A stretch of DNA of 64,000 nucleotides from Lutjanus erythropterus (taxonomy: Eukaryota; Chordata; Actinopteri; Lutjaniformes; Lutjanidae), in the NCBI GenBank assembly GCA_020091685.1, contig CM034607.1, positions 12,328,884 through 12,392,883 of the forward strand, given 5' to 3'. The stretch's first letter is position 1, and each line of letters begins with the position of its first letter. The notes beneath the pieces were generated by a model. The model ran no database searches, was not told where the DNA came from, and saw nothing but the letters and a program-made list of their open reading frames with translations. Shown in pieces: positions 49,776 through 64,000 of this stretch. Both the position numbers and the translations under genes were made by a program.

Positions 49776-49921
49776 GGATGGTCCACAGGAGACAGCCAGG
49801 AAACTGGGAGTGTTCACTGATGGAGAGCCCAATGACCCGCCCAGTAGCACATCCAATCAGGTGCTGATACGTTTCCGTAGTAACACAGAGAAGGGTGGAC
49901 TGTTTCGCATTAGCTATCAAG
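49776..49921 (+). CDS. csmd2: csmd2 exon: CUB13, C-terminal part
   Basis: Acceptor TTTTTTTCCTTAG; donor CAAG|GTATGT. 146 nt, phase 2 entry and phase 1 exit. Encodes WDGPQETARKLGVFT, DGEPNDPPSSTSNQVLIRF and RSNTEKGGLFRISYQ. STSNQVL is the conserved late CUB strand. The segment DGEPNDPPS is more acidic and proline-rich than the equivalent I recall in mammals, so this loop has diverged. Confidence 0.94.
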
Positions 49922-50020
49922 GTATGTAAATTACACTTCTTACTTAATGTTTATTTTTTACCAGACATTTAACATATATTCTGTTTAACTCCTTCCATGT
50001 CTTTGATGCTCTCAATAAAG

Positions 50021-50101
50021 CTTACAGACTGCAGTTCTGCCTGCCTCCACCCATCATCCCTAACGCCGAGGTCCTGATGGCAAGCAAAGAGTTTAAAATT
50101 G
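50021..50101 (+). CDS. csmd2: csmd2 exon: sushi13, part 1
   Basis: The acceptor CTCTCAATAAAG follows a 99-base intron, the shortest here; donor ATTG|GTAGGT. 81 nt, phase 1-1. Encodes AYRLQFCLPPPIIPNAEVLM then ASKEFKIG. It holds only the first sushi cysteine (QFCLPPP). PPPIIPNAEV matches the CSMD sushi13 start. Both this exon and the next are phase 1-1, so losing either alone would keep the frame but destroy the fold. Confidence 0.93.
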
Positions 50102-50879
50102 GTAGGTGTGAAACGCTGTCACAAAAAGACACATCAGTAAACTTATAGACACACACAATCACTGCTATCCAGGCACTGCTGACATTTTGTATTAGAGGAT
50201 GATCTCATCCTGACTTGTGAAATTGTAGCATTCATGAAGAGTTAATGGGTAACTTTGGTATTTCTCAACCTGGATGCTATTTTTCCACATTTTTGCATCT
50301 AAGTGACTAACGGAGACAACCATTTTTGAATTTAGTCCAATTTTGAACAAGACAGCTACAGCCAGCAAAACAGTCTGCAATATAATCCCTACCATCCCAT
50401 CCCTTCACAGAAACAGTAATTGTAACATTGTCATCTTCATTCCAACTCGACAGAAATGAAATAAAACTCACCAAAAACAAATTGGCTTGTCTTTTCACTG
50501 CTCCAACAAGCACTAACACTGGATTGGTCAACATGAACTTTTTATTAATGTGTTAAAAGTGAAAATATCTAGAGAGGAGGGTGGACATCAGAGAGGCAAT
50601 GGGGAGAAGTGTACATATAGGAGAAATATTTTCACATTTAACACAGTGAATTAAGGGTTTATTTCAACCAAACAACCAGAGCTGATGATTGTTGGAGTTG
50701 TGGAATGATGAGCCAAGGCATTTTTGGCAAGTATTATTTTGTTTCTGTCAAGTTCGAATGAAGTGTGTTTTATGATGACAAAGTTACAGTTTTGGTGGAT
50801 TTGTTCAGATCAATAAAGCAGCTGTTCCTGGTTAAACAAAGCATATCTTACTCTTTTAAAAAAAACAAACGCACGAATG

Positions 50880-52275
50880 TCTCGTTTCCGGTTAGCAGCA
50901 GCGTGTTTGCTTGAGCTAACTTTATTTATGATTGGTAGCAGCTTTGGTTATACCTGTTTTACTTAATTGTTTAACAATAACAACCTCTTGGTGAAAACTT
51001 TGTTTTCACTCCCTCTCCCAGTGTAGGTGTATTTTTTTCTATCTCGTTTTACTGTTAGCAGCAGTGTTTTTGCATGAGTTACGACATAATCATACCTACG
51101 CTGTTTTTTTTCGTAGTTAAAGCGTTTCTTCTTTGAATTGGATTTTGTTTTTTTACAGTTAGCGGCAGTGCTTTGTTTGTGCTAATCTGTTCTATTTTGT
51201 AATGACTCAATCGTACTTGTGCTGTTTTTGTAGTTACAGCATTCCTTATTTGGACTCATTTTGTTTTTCACAGTTGGCAGTTGACTTGAACTGCTGTAAT
51301 TTTTACCTCTTTTGGTTTCTTGTTGCAACTTTTGTCGGTGAAGGTAGTGTTTTCGCTCCCACTCCCAGCATACATAGTTTTTATGTGTTGTTCTTCATAA
51401 ATGGTGGCCGCCATTATGATGAATTGCAGTGTGGGCTGCAAGACTGGCTGAGGTGGAACAACTTTTTTGGCAGTGTTCCTTCACCAGAAGAGCTAACTCA
51501 AGCTCACAGGTTGTCCCCAGCCCAACCTAGTCGACTGAAGTGTGTGAGTGTGTAAGATCGCTTCCAGAGTGGACCTCCTAACAGTAGAACTCCTCCCATG
51601 GCAATGTTGAGTCTAGAGGATGACATCCTCTCGGTGGCAGCTTCAGCCACTGAATTTGGGGAATACGGGGCTCTCCCATGCCTCAGAGACAGGCTCCCGT
51701 TCCCGTTTCAGGCACAGTTCAGCCTCTGCCACCTTTATTGTGCCTCCTTCAAAGCAATGCCTGAAGGAGTTGCATGCATGTTGGAGAGATTCTAGAGCCC
51801 TCTCTCATGCAGTGTCTGATGGCTGAACACTGGCAGCCATGCAGAATGCGGCCATGTCTTGAAGCAGTGTGTGCTGTGGCCTCATGGACGTCACCAAGCA
51901 CCATTGTCAGGTTTTATTGAGTGATCATTGCCACTCACCACCCACTTGGCATGGTGCTCCTACCAAGTTCTTCTGCTTACAGTCAGTCAAGTATGTACTT
52001 GGGATTTCTTGTGACTCTGTTGGTATTGGTCATCCAATGCTTAAACCACTGCCTCTGGCGGTCAGGAAGGATGTGGCCTTGGAAGAAGATTCTGTAGGAA
52101 CAGATCCTCTAATGACACCGGAAGATATCGCCTGTCTGGGGTCACTCACAGGTGACTTTGTTGGTATTACTACTTGACCTGTGCATGTGCGAGATGGTGA
52201 CATGCAATGCTTAAAGCCCTGCCTCTGGCAGTCATCCAGGATTCATAGAACCATAGTCACATACGTAACTTTTGT
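50880..52275 (+). mobile_element. DIRS-type (tyrosine-recombinase) retroelement fossil
   Basis: Traces of a DIRS first-frame (gag-like) protein are seen at about 51.6-51.83 kb: LEDDILSVAASATEF, then KELHACWRDSRAL. They match motifs I recall from teleost DIRS elements. The right edge contains ATTCATAGAACCATAGTCAC then ATACGTAAC, resembling known fish DIRS termini. Upstream, 50.89-51.3 kb carries about four degenerate units beginning GTTAGCAGCAGTG. No reverse transcriptase or recombinase region remains. The copy is truncated, broken in several places and looks old. Confidence 0.55.
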
Positions 52276-52893
52276 TTTGCTTACGCCAGCTGCCTCAATG
52301 CCTGACCGATTTCAGAAATTGTTGTTCTCATTACTCACTTGGACACAATGACATGGGAAAATAGGGTCCAGGTTGAAATATACAGAAGTTATCCTTTAAT
52401 CCCACTGTTGCTTTATAGTGCCCTAGGTTCCGTGACTCTGATATTGACTACACATCCCATAAGCCACTGGTACTGAATACAGACACCCACACTCCATTAC
52501 CCAGGGAGTTTAGAGGAAGCGGTATAAATGAATGATTATGACAAAATAATCAGAATGCCAGAGGGATTTTAGGCAGGTGCTTTCAGTCTCTCCTGTAGAA
52601 GACAATGGAGATTATTTCTCCTTATCTGTTTATTTGCATACCTCCTCCACTCGTTATTATTCAGAGACACAAAGGCAGCAACACTGACACAGTGTTTCAT
52701 CTATAGGATCCCCAGTGGGGATGTGTTAGAGTACTTTTTTCCACTGTTAACTTTTTCTTTCCCTGAGACACACAACGGATCATCATTTACTTCTGTTATA
52801 CCCCCGATCTTGGCTAAGGAGCACTGATGTGTACAAGAGTATGAAGACATTTTGGGTTGTATCAATCATGTGGAGTGTTGCCACCACCTCTGA

Positions 52894-53058
<165 letters not shown>

Positions 53059-53158
53059 TGATTGCTGAAGCTTGAATACTTGAAATCTCTATGGCTGAAC
53101 ATCCCCCTTGGAAATACAACAGCAAACATAGATGACATGGTCATATAGGCAATGGTCT

Positions 53159-53928
53159 TTAAAGGGATAATTATTTGAAGTGAGGTTATGTGAGTTATTT
53201 ATCGATAGTCAATATTACCTAAAGTAGATGGAAGTTGCCATCCCCCCAGTTTTGAAGTTAAGCAGTGTGCTGCTGTGGACAGGCTCAGCAGCAAAACATA
53301 TTTTAGCTGCCTAAAACGAGGCCCACACAAAAAAAGTGCACGCTATAGTTAGAATATTTTCATTGCTTTACATTGCAGTCAGACAGCCTTTTCTGAAGGG
53401 AAACCGCCATTATATAATCCAGATATCACTCTCTCCAAACCAACCAAACTTCATTGGCGAAATCAGTAATTTGGGAGTTGCTGATCTACCACTGCCTCGA
53501 TCTGTTAGTTAGTTTGAGTTGTTGTGTGATGTCAGTGTTTTTAAAGGTTAGTTTGGAGTCATCCAAATCGCAAAATCATGCAAAAAATACTAACAGATCA
53601 AGGCAGCAGTAGACCAACAACAAGCAATATTTGACTTGTATAGTAGTGTTTCCCATCAGGAAAGACTGTTTAACAGCAAGGTTAAGTCGTGAAAATATTC
53701 TCAATATAAACTGACTTGAGCTGATATTGATTCTTTTATTTGGACCTTCTTGAAGAGGCTAAAATATGTTTTGCTGCTGTCCCTGTGAATTGCATATATT
53801 GTTTACTTTCTGAGCTGTGTGCGTCTCCATATTGGGGTTATGTCGACGGCCATCTACTGCAGGTAATTCACTGACTATGGATATATATCTATCAACCCCA
53901 CATCAAATAATCCAAACTTTCCCTTTAA
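53159..53928. mobile_element. TTAA-flanked fold-back MITE, copy 2 (piggyBac-like)
   Basis: Bounded by TTAA on both sides. The left end reads AAGGGATAATTATTTGA and the reverse complement of the right end reads AAAGGGAAAGTTTGGATTAT then TTGA. Inverted similarity continues inward (TAGTCAATATTACCTAAAGT and GTCAGTGAATTACCTGCAGT). A second inverted pair lies near the centre (CTCGATCTGTTAG at about 53495 and CTAACAGATCAAG at about 53591). Nearly the whole 770 bp could fold back on itself. It shares its ends with 17087-17505. No coding capacity. Confidence 0.65.
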
Positions 53929-55999
53929 AAGTCCAAAACACACTGTCAGTACAGCACCCATCATAGACACAATAGGTGGAGCTGTCCAGTGTTACTAAAA
54001 GATGGGCATAGTTTTCAAAAAGAGTAGCTGCTCCTTCTCTAAAGTAGATACTGTTTCATAAATAAATCACAACACAGGAGAAAATGTCCCTCTGTGAGTT
54101 TATTACCACCAGAGTTATAGGTAGCCAATATAATTTTGCTCTAATCATAGATTCATGCACTAGTTTGAGTTTTACCTTATTTCCGAATTCCACAGGGATC
54201 TTTCTGCCTGTAGTCATTGGAGCTGCAGTCACATATCAGTTTGGTAGCACTTTCCATCTCTGTGGATGATACTTGGCTCCCAAGAGGCTGAGGGTAGCTG
54301 CTGTAGTGCTCACTACATGCCGAGATATTGTCGTCCCAGAGGAATCAATGAGTGTGGTGTTCCCAACTGACTGCATCATCATAATACTGTATGCTGAGTG
54401 CAATACATTACCTCTTGGCAAGAGACTGGGTGCATAGAGGGGTCTCTCTTTTCTCTGTTTCAAAATATCATAAAAGCATATATCTTTCGTTCCCTTGCTT
54501 GCTTTTTTAAACCATCGTGTCTTTTTTCTGGTCGTCATCTGTGGGGTCATAGCGGACAAGGGAGAGTAGGCAAAATTTATAAATTGATAAATGTAACTAA
54601 TTTGGAATGCAAAATAGGAAAAAATATACAAATGGTCTCAGCATGTGGTGAAAAAGGAGGGAGATAAAAGAGTTAGACAAAAAAGGAGGGCAATGAAAGG
54701 AGAGGGGGAGCTATGTATAGGCTAATAATGAAGACGTGGAACAAAGTACCCAAGACACCCAGTGAGAGGCAGAGCAGAAGAGACTGGAAATGTCAATTCA
54801 AGTGAGAAAAAAAGGAGATGTGGAAATCCTTTGTGTGTGTTTATGTTTCCCTGTATGGAGTCCTGTCTTTTGCCTGCTAACCCTTCACAGTAGACATCTG
54901 CAGCTGACATGTGCAAGAGAAAGCATCCACTGACATTGCCTTGTATTTGAATTTTGAAAACATCACGCTTTACACACGGCTTTGCCTTGGTGAGCTAAAC
55001 AAATCTGTCTGCTGTTTTTAAAATCTAAGTGACAATTGAATGCGTGTACTTTACATTTTGTAGTGAATTTCAGCTGTGAAACTGCGCTTGTGCTCATGGC
55101 TTGTGTGGCCAATTAATTGCTCCCCTTATTATGCTGAGAGACACATTATACTGGGGACACACAGTTCCATCATACTCCCTCTTCCTGCAAGCTGCCACTT
55201 AACCTGCATAGACACACACCATGTGATGGAGAGGAGAGCAACAGATTAGAAAAGCTGGAGCAGTCAGAAGTTGACTGTGAGGAAGTTTAAAGTAGACTGG
55301 AAAGTGTGCTTAGTGCAAAGGAAGAGGAGAAGATTGGAAAGGGACAGAACAGCGTCAAAGATAAACGGATAGGAAGAGAACAGTTTGAGATTACTCCGAA
55401 TGGGCAGGATCCTTGAGGAAAAAGACAAAATCGGTCCAGAAAAAGATGGAGGAAAGACAGCTAAATGAATAGAGGGACAGCGAGTAAGTGAGAGCAGGAC
55501 AGGAGTTAAAAAGCGAGGCGGAAAGAGAGACGTAGTTGGAGGGCAGTGAAGAGACCAAGTGCACAGCTCATTGAAATGCAGGGGACATGCCGGCTGCAGC
55601 TGCACCTATCAAATCACCACTTCTAGCTCTGACAAGCACAACCCTCCCCTGCACGTCTAGCTGCCCCCACCCCCACGCACACTTACACACTCAATGGCAC
55701 ACTCGTACATACAGTATACAGTACAAACACACACACTGGTCAGGCGTGTGTCTGGGTTACACAGCAGTGGATGTTGTCATTGTGATAGTCTTCCTGAGAG
55801 CAGCACTGGAGCCTGCAGCCGGTTCTGCAGTGTTGCTTGCCCCTCGGCGCCAATATCCTCTCTCATCCTCTGCATTCCCTCCGTCTGCACTCCCTCCTCC
55901 CTCCCTCACTCGCTAGCCACTTCCCTCCCCTGACTCACTAGCGTCAGGCTTGTGTTCTTACGCAACACATGTCCCCTTTATGCCCCATTCTCTTTTTCT

Positions 56000-56345
56000 T
56001 TGTCCTTCTCTGAGGCTGGTTGAAAACACAACAAAGTGGGATGTATTGTCACAAACAGGTGTCCATCCCTGTAAAGCCTGACACATCAAATAATTGCAAA
56101 ATTGAAAAATCAAATTTATTTTAAATTGAAGTGTATATTGGACCTTTTTACAAAATACAAAAAAATCTATATCATTTACAGATATATTTTGTTTGTATTA
56201 TATTTAACAGAATTCATCATGATTCACTGAATACAGTCATTTTTATTTCAGAAACAAAAACATATTGTTCACTGCTTTTGGAAAGTTTGGCACATTTTAA
56301 TTAGTTTGTAGGGGTGTGTCCAGACTTTTTTGACTGAGGTTGTCC
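56000..56345. mobile_element. possible DNA transposon remnant
   Basis: TTTGTAGGGGTGTGTCCAGA then CTTTTTTGACTGAGG near 56308-56340 resembles an end of fish DNA transposons of the GGTGTGTCCAAACTTTTGACTGG type. The AT-rich sequence to its left (AATAATTGCAAAATTGAAAA, CATATTGTTCACTGCTTTTG) would be the interior. The other end was not located. Confidence 0.35.
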
Positions 56346-58637
56346 AAGTGGGGCACTGACTGATTCATGATTTAATCATCCATTTGTTCATACAGTTTTT
56401 TTGTGTATGTTTTTTTGTTTTGACTTACATAAAAAGAACTACAACTTACTCGTTACACAACCGTGTTGCAAAATGATCAATAAAATAAACTAACTAATTT
56501 ATAGGAGTAGATTAAATGCAAAAGAAAATGATGTACAGCTAAGAAAAACTTTTTTGAAACTAATGTCCTGCTTCTCACTAAACAGACATCCAGTCATACT
56601 TGAGAAGGAGTGGGCCTTGGGGTGACCAGGGGTGGCCAGTGCCCCCCAAGACTCTCTCATCTAGGAATACCTCTGTTCCTTTGGTTCCTCATCTTTTTTT
56701 TTCTTTTTTTTTAAACAGCTTGGTAATTTGGATTGTTTGATATAACACACAGATTATGATAGCCAGGAGATTGCTTTAGTGAAAATGAATTAAAAACAAA
56801 AACAAGAAGACCTAATTAGACAAAAACCACATAACAAAAGGGAGCATGATGAAAACGACTCGTTTTGCACCAGCAGGCAGGCTGCTGCCTACAGTGTGCT
56901 TGATTTCCACCAGAGGGCAGAAGACATGTCTCAGATTGCATGTGATAGGTTTTTCAGGATTGATCGTATTGATGTTGAGGTCTCAAAAAGCTCTCATATA
57001 TCAAATGGTGCTATAGTACTGTCTATACGCAGAGCTTTTCCCCAACACTGGCATACAGGCCGGTAAATAAAAGCCACCACCATTGTCACCAGTCACAATA
57101 GCAAATGGGTTCAGCCTCTCTCTTGTATTTCTTGCCCTTGGAGCAACCAGTTGGTTTGTGCAGTATTTGATTTCCCTGCTATTTGATTAAACTGGGTTGT
57201 ACTGGACCCACAGCCCTTAACTACATCTGCTGTCAGCTGAGACCACAGAGAGTTCCAACATCACACACACAAAGCAGCAGCATCAGTACAAAGTGTTGCT
57301 TGAATTCATTAATGAAACACAATGAGCTTGGATGATTCAAAATCCCTGTGTTTATCCCCCAGACAGATTTCTGGTTAAAACCTGCATAATCACCCATCAC
57401 ATTAGCTTCCCAGCTAGCTAGCTTTCTTCATCCCACTTGGTCCCTTTTGCCTCCCTCGCCTCTCAGTCTATCTCCCCTTTTGTTCCCTAGATTATTTTAT
57501 TGCCCCAGCCCCCTTCTTTCAGTCCTGCAGAATGGATTACAGCTGCCCCCTTTTCACATCTTCATTGTCATTCCCGACTTCTCAGAGTTGTTAGGTTCTG
57601 ATCCACGCTAATGCTTTATGTTGTAGCCCATCCCCTTCAATCAGCCTATTATCACTCCTCAGCTTATGCTAATTAAATACAAACTTGAGTAAAGGCATCT
57701 CAGCAGCACTACAAGCTTGATGCATTGTGGATTTATGCACGTGTGCGTTCCATACATACATACTGGAATGCACAATTGTACGTGCATGGCCACAGATGTG
57801 TTTGCATCTGTGCTTGTCTGCACGTAAGCCTTCCACTGCCTTTTTGTTTATTTTTTATTGGGAAGCTGTTGCCTACCATGAACGTGTGTCTTGCGGATTG
57901 CTGTTCCTGCTCCCAGTTTATTCCATTCCTTGTCTCATTAAAGCAAAATTTCATTTTGAGTCCTATCAGTGTCGATCTCACCTTGTGTGTTGAAGCTGCC
58001 TTTTTTCCTGCTGTCAGATTTGTCCCCTAATACCCTTTTGTTTACAGCCAAACAGAGTGATGCTTCATTTCAAAGTGGATTAGTTTAATAAGTAGCAGCC
58101 TATAGATAAGAGCCCCTGCCTGTCTCTTTCCATCAGCTCCAAGACTCGCTGAAAGCAGTTTTGAAGACACGTTGGAGCTTTCTGAAAGGTCACTGACAGC
58201 ACACATCTCATCCCCAGAGAATTGATTGTTTAATGAACTTCGCTCTTAGATTTTATATGCTACTTCCAGGTGCAATCAGTTTCGCTATCAGTGATGGATT
58301 TAAGCCTTTTGACTCACATCCACTGAGGTGCTTGAGGTTATAAATGATTTTACAGACTTGGTGAACGTCTTTGTGGAATTTGGAATGAGAATAGATTACT
58401 GTCACTTCTACTTCCAAAGTTAGATGCTAAGTACTGGAACTATTATTGCAGTATGTACCACTGGTCATGCTGCAGAAATTGTATACGCTGAGATGTTGCT
58501 CTCACACAGCAATTTAACCCCCATACCTATTTGTGAAATGTTCCATTAATGTTTTGAGTAATTACAACTGCTATTTTATATTACTGCTTTAGGTTACTGT
58601 ATATGCAAACACAATAAGTTATTGAGAGACAACTGTT

Positions 58638-58735
58638 TCAAGGGGCACCCTAGTGGCCAAGGGATCTACCCCATGAGCCTGTGATCATTCTGCCGTCATC
58701 TGCTTAATGAAAGCATGACAAACCCCACAAAATAC
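58638..58735 (+). mobile_element. possible degenerate tRNA-derived SINE fragment
   Basis: GGGCACCCTAGTGGCCAAGG then GATCTACCCCATGAGCCTGT and GCCGTCATCTGC weakly follow the head of the fish tRNA SINE type seen at 4262 (A-box-like AGTGGCCAAGGGATC). The B box is not clear. It may be coincidental. Confidence 0.25.
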
Positions 58736-59386
58736 AGCTTATCGACCTATGGGAGGACCTTAAATTCCTGCTGCTGCATTTTAGTAGTCATCAGCTACTC
58801 TTAAAAATAGTTGACTGCTGGGAGGAGCATCAGATTTTTTTCCCCCAATGACAGTGATCTATTATTATCAAAAGTATCTCAAAGCTAGTTTTCTTGAAGG
58901 GATAGCTGAAATCTTTCCTTCTCTAAATAACATTAAATTATGACCGCAGATGAACCATTAGTCTACAGTGGTGCCCAGTGCTGACTAGTAGTATTTGATA
59001 GACTATTATGTGAAGCCCCTTACCTCTGGTTAACAACATTTGCAGATATTTAGTGTTCATTTTGTCCTTTTTGGGGCATAATTCGGTTGGGATTTGCAAC
59101 CAATATCAATACAATGAATGGCAAAAATTTGTGGCAGAAGTATTCGACAGGAACACACCGCATTTTGACATGCCTCCCCATGAATGACAGCTTACCTGAC
59201 ATTATCTGAGATTTCCTGAGGCAATAAACGTCACCTGGTTGACCCGCCAAGCAAGGTAAAACAAATACTTAGAATTATTTGCAAATGCTGTTTAACCCAG
59301 GCTGTCTGCCATAAATTGTTTTCTTGCGGATTTAATAATCTCTTCCCCCCCAAACACACAGAGATGAGGTGGAACAAGCCAAGAGA

Positions 59387-59402
59387 CACACACACACACA
59401 CA
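59387..59402. repeat. CA microsatellite
   Basis: Eight CA units. Confidence 0.9.
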
Positions 59403-60073
59403 CTGTCCCACAAAGGGGGTGCTGCTAGAATGTGATTCGGAGCGTTCAGTATTTCACCACTGTAATGAAGGACCTGCAAGTGCCAAGTGTTGCCTCGCCC
59501 TGAGGCAGAACAGGCTCGGGTATTCAAATTGCAGCACACAACAGGGGCATTTACACCCCCGGCTAAATTTTCTGCCACACTTGGTTGACAAACACAAAAT
59601 GTACGCGCATGAAAAAAGCACCTGGTCACATGCTCTTTGAAGTGGTTTTTAATTACTTTTACAGCATCGGATGGTGTTTTTTTTCTTGATTTCCTTTATG
59701 ATTGTAAGTAAAGCCTCTGGCTGGTGTTTAACGAGGTAAATGTATGGTTTTTCTGTGAGTTTGAAATGGTCTTTTGTTAATTGCAAAGCTCTTAACAAGC
59801 TGTTAGGTTGAGCTCCAGCATTGGTTCAGTGTTAAAACAGTTCAAATTTTTATGCATGCCAAAGCAGGCCCTTAGGATTCTTTGTGATATACAGTAGAAA
59901 GCAGTTAATTTCACACTTTACTTTTTGTAGGTTTATGGTATCGCTACAAGAAGCAATCATGAGAAAAACAAGAAAAACAAACGTATATATTTCTCTGCTG
60001 TGTAAAGAGTTATTTCACACTCTACCTCTTCAGCACTCAGCCCCATTAGTTGAGAAGCAAAAACAAGAGAAAA

Positions 60074-60089
60074 GGGGAGGGGGGGGGGG
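60074..60089. repeat. G-rich homopolymer run
   Basis: GGGG, A, then eleven G. The G run is a likely sequencing and assembly trouble spot. Confidence 0.9.
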
Positions 60090-60793
60090 CTATGTAGCAG
60101 TTGCATTGTGTCATTGTTGCAGTGTTTCTGTCCTTTCATGTTGTAGCTTGTTTTTTGGGGGTTCCATTGTGTATGCAGACAGCTCTGGCAGATTAAGAGG
60201 TTGACTTCACAGCGTCACAACGAAAATGCAACAGACAGGAGTGCTGTGTAACGTCTGATAATACAGACTGAAGCCACTTGAAAATGTCAAAGTATGTCAT
60301 AGAGATGCCCCACAAGAATACCAATGGCAGGGGGGAGAGGGGTGCCATGAGTGGATGGATGTGGTTTCCCTTGCCACACCAATAGGGCTTCCAGGCAGAT
60401 TTGAGTGTTAGAGAGCCAGTTAGCATTACATATGTCACATCACATGTGAGGGAATATGCTCACGGTAAGTCAGTAAGATCATATAATATATAAACCATTT
60501 CCTGGACTGACTTAACATGGACAGCTTTGTTTCCTGCGACAGCATCAGGACCAGAATGACAATTAGCTTCGCTATGCTTTTAGTCACATTGAGTCGCCCT
60601 CCAACAACAATATGGATCTAACCAATCCAATTTGTGCTTCAAGGTAAATTAAATTCACTAAAAAGAATGAACCATTAGAAGTTGTGTGCAATTATGAAGC
60701 CAACACAGGGCAACAATACATAAACAAACCATTATTCCTAGAATTCAGACTAATTATTTTTTTTTTGTCTCTGCCTTTTGTTCCTTTCAACAG

Positions 60794-60982
60794 TGACTTG
60801 TCCCATGAATGAGGTTCTGACAGCTTCCACGGGTGTCATCATGAGCCAGTCACCAGGCAGCGGTTTCCCCCATTTTGAGTCTTGCTCCTGGGTGGTCAAA
60901 GTCGAACCTGGTTACAACATCACCTTCACGATAGAACACTTCCAGACCAGCCGTCAGTTTGATGAGCTTGAGATCTTTGATG
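60794..60982 (+). CDS. csmd2: csmd2 exon: CUB14, N-terminal part
   Basis: Acceptor GTTCCTTTCAACAG; donor GATG|GTGAGT. 189 nt, phase 1-1. Encodes VTCPMNEVLTASTGVIMSQS, then PGSGFPHFESCSWVVKVEPG, YNITF and FQTSRQFDELEIFDG. The domain starts CPxNE rather than CGG, as CUB14 does in all CSMD proteins I recall, and MSQS fits CSMD2 (LSQS). Both cysteines and an NIT sequon are present. Before the conserved Asp the Glu recalled for mammals (SEKQYD) is replaced (TSRQFD). Confidence 0.96.

Positions 60983-64000
<3,018 letters not shown>

Noticed and set aside
54236-54631. 131-residue minus-strand open frame in the 7.7-kb intron
   Set aside because: No recognised domain, no paralogue in the window, and no splice or promoter signals that I can support.
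59231-59629. 132-residue minus-strand open frame
   Set aside because: Spans a CA microsatellite and shows no recognisable motif.

Overview
This is eukaryotic, vertebrate DNA, most likely from a ray-finned (teleost) fish. It contains one large spliced gene on the + strand with GT-AG introns from about 0.1 to 12 kb. The introns are AT-rich and hold fish-type repeats: a tRNA-derived SINE, hAT and TTAA-flanked MITEs, a DIRS-type retroelement fossil, and many CA/GA microsatellites. There are no operons, rRNA genes or CRISPR arrays, and I found no second protein-coding gene on either strand.

The gene is a csmd family member (CUB and sushi multiple domains). I could place 23 consecutive coding exons between 11904 and 62890. 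Joined, they give one uninterrupted frame of 3,335 nt, about 1,112 residues. The order is: C-terminal part of CUB8, sushi8, CUB9, sushi9, CUB10, sushi10, CUB11, sushi11, CUB12, sushi12, CUB13, sushi13 and complete CUB14. This is the alternating CUB/sushi part of the extracellular region, just before the tandem sushi block. Signature stretches (for example [21 protein letters not shown] in CUB12, PRTSATQC in sushi10, [12 protein letters not shown] in sushi12, [11 protein letters not shown] in sushi13) fit CSMD2 better than CSMD1 or CSMD3 as I remember those proteins. The 5' end (signal peptide, CUB1-7) and the 3' end (tandem sushi repeats, transmembrane helix, cytoplasmic tail) lie outside the window.

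Layout: 1-11903 is intron; 11904-14588 CUB8(C-term)-sushi8-CUB9; 18341-22675 sushi9 and most of CUB10; 29120-31171 end of CUB10, sushi10 and start of CUB11; 34806-41516 rest of CUB11, sushi11 and CUB12; 43979-53053 sushi12, CUB13 and sushi13; 60794-62890 CUB14; then intron to the right edge. Every domain border is a phase-1 intron. Phase 0 and phase 2 introns occur only inside domains.

Most of the window is intron, and the non-coding structure is the more unusual part. It includes a perfect 33-bp inverted repeat with a 6-nt loop (33196-33267), a hAT-type element with 8-bp target duplications that contains a second nested MITE (26281-27604), two TTAA-flanked fold-back elements, two copies of an unrecognised dispersed repeat (about 6.85-7.39 kb and 33.36-34.0 kb), and two arrays of degenerate AGAACC/GGTTCT units (41.85-42.42 kb and 62.96-63.28 kb). 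I saw no sign of a wholly new biological system. The findings are local observations on a known gene family and its intronic repeats.
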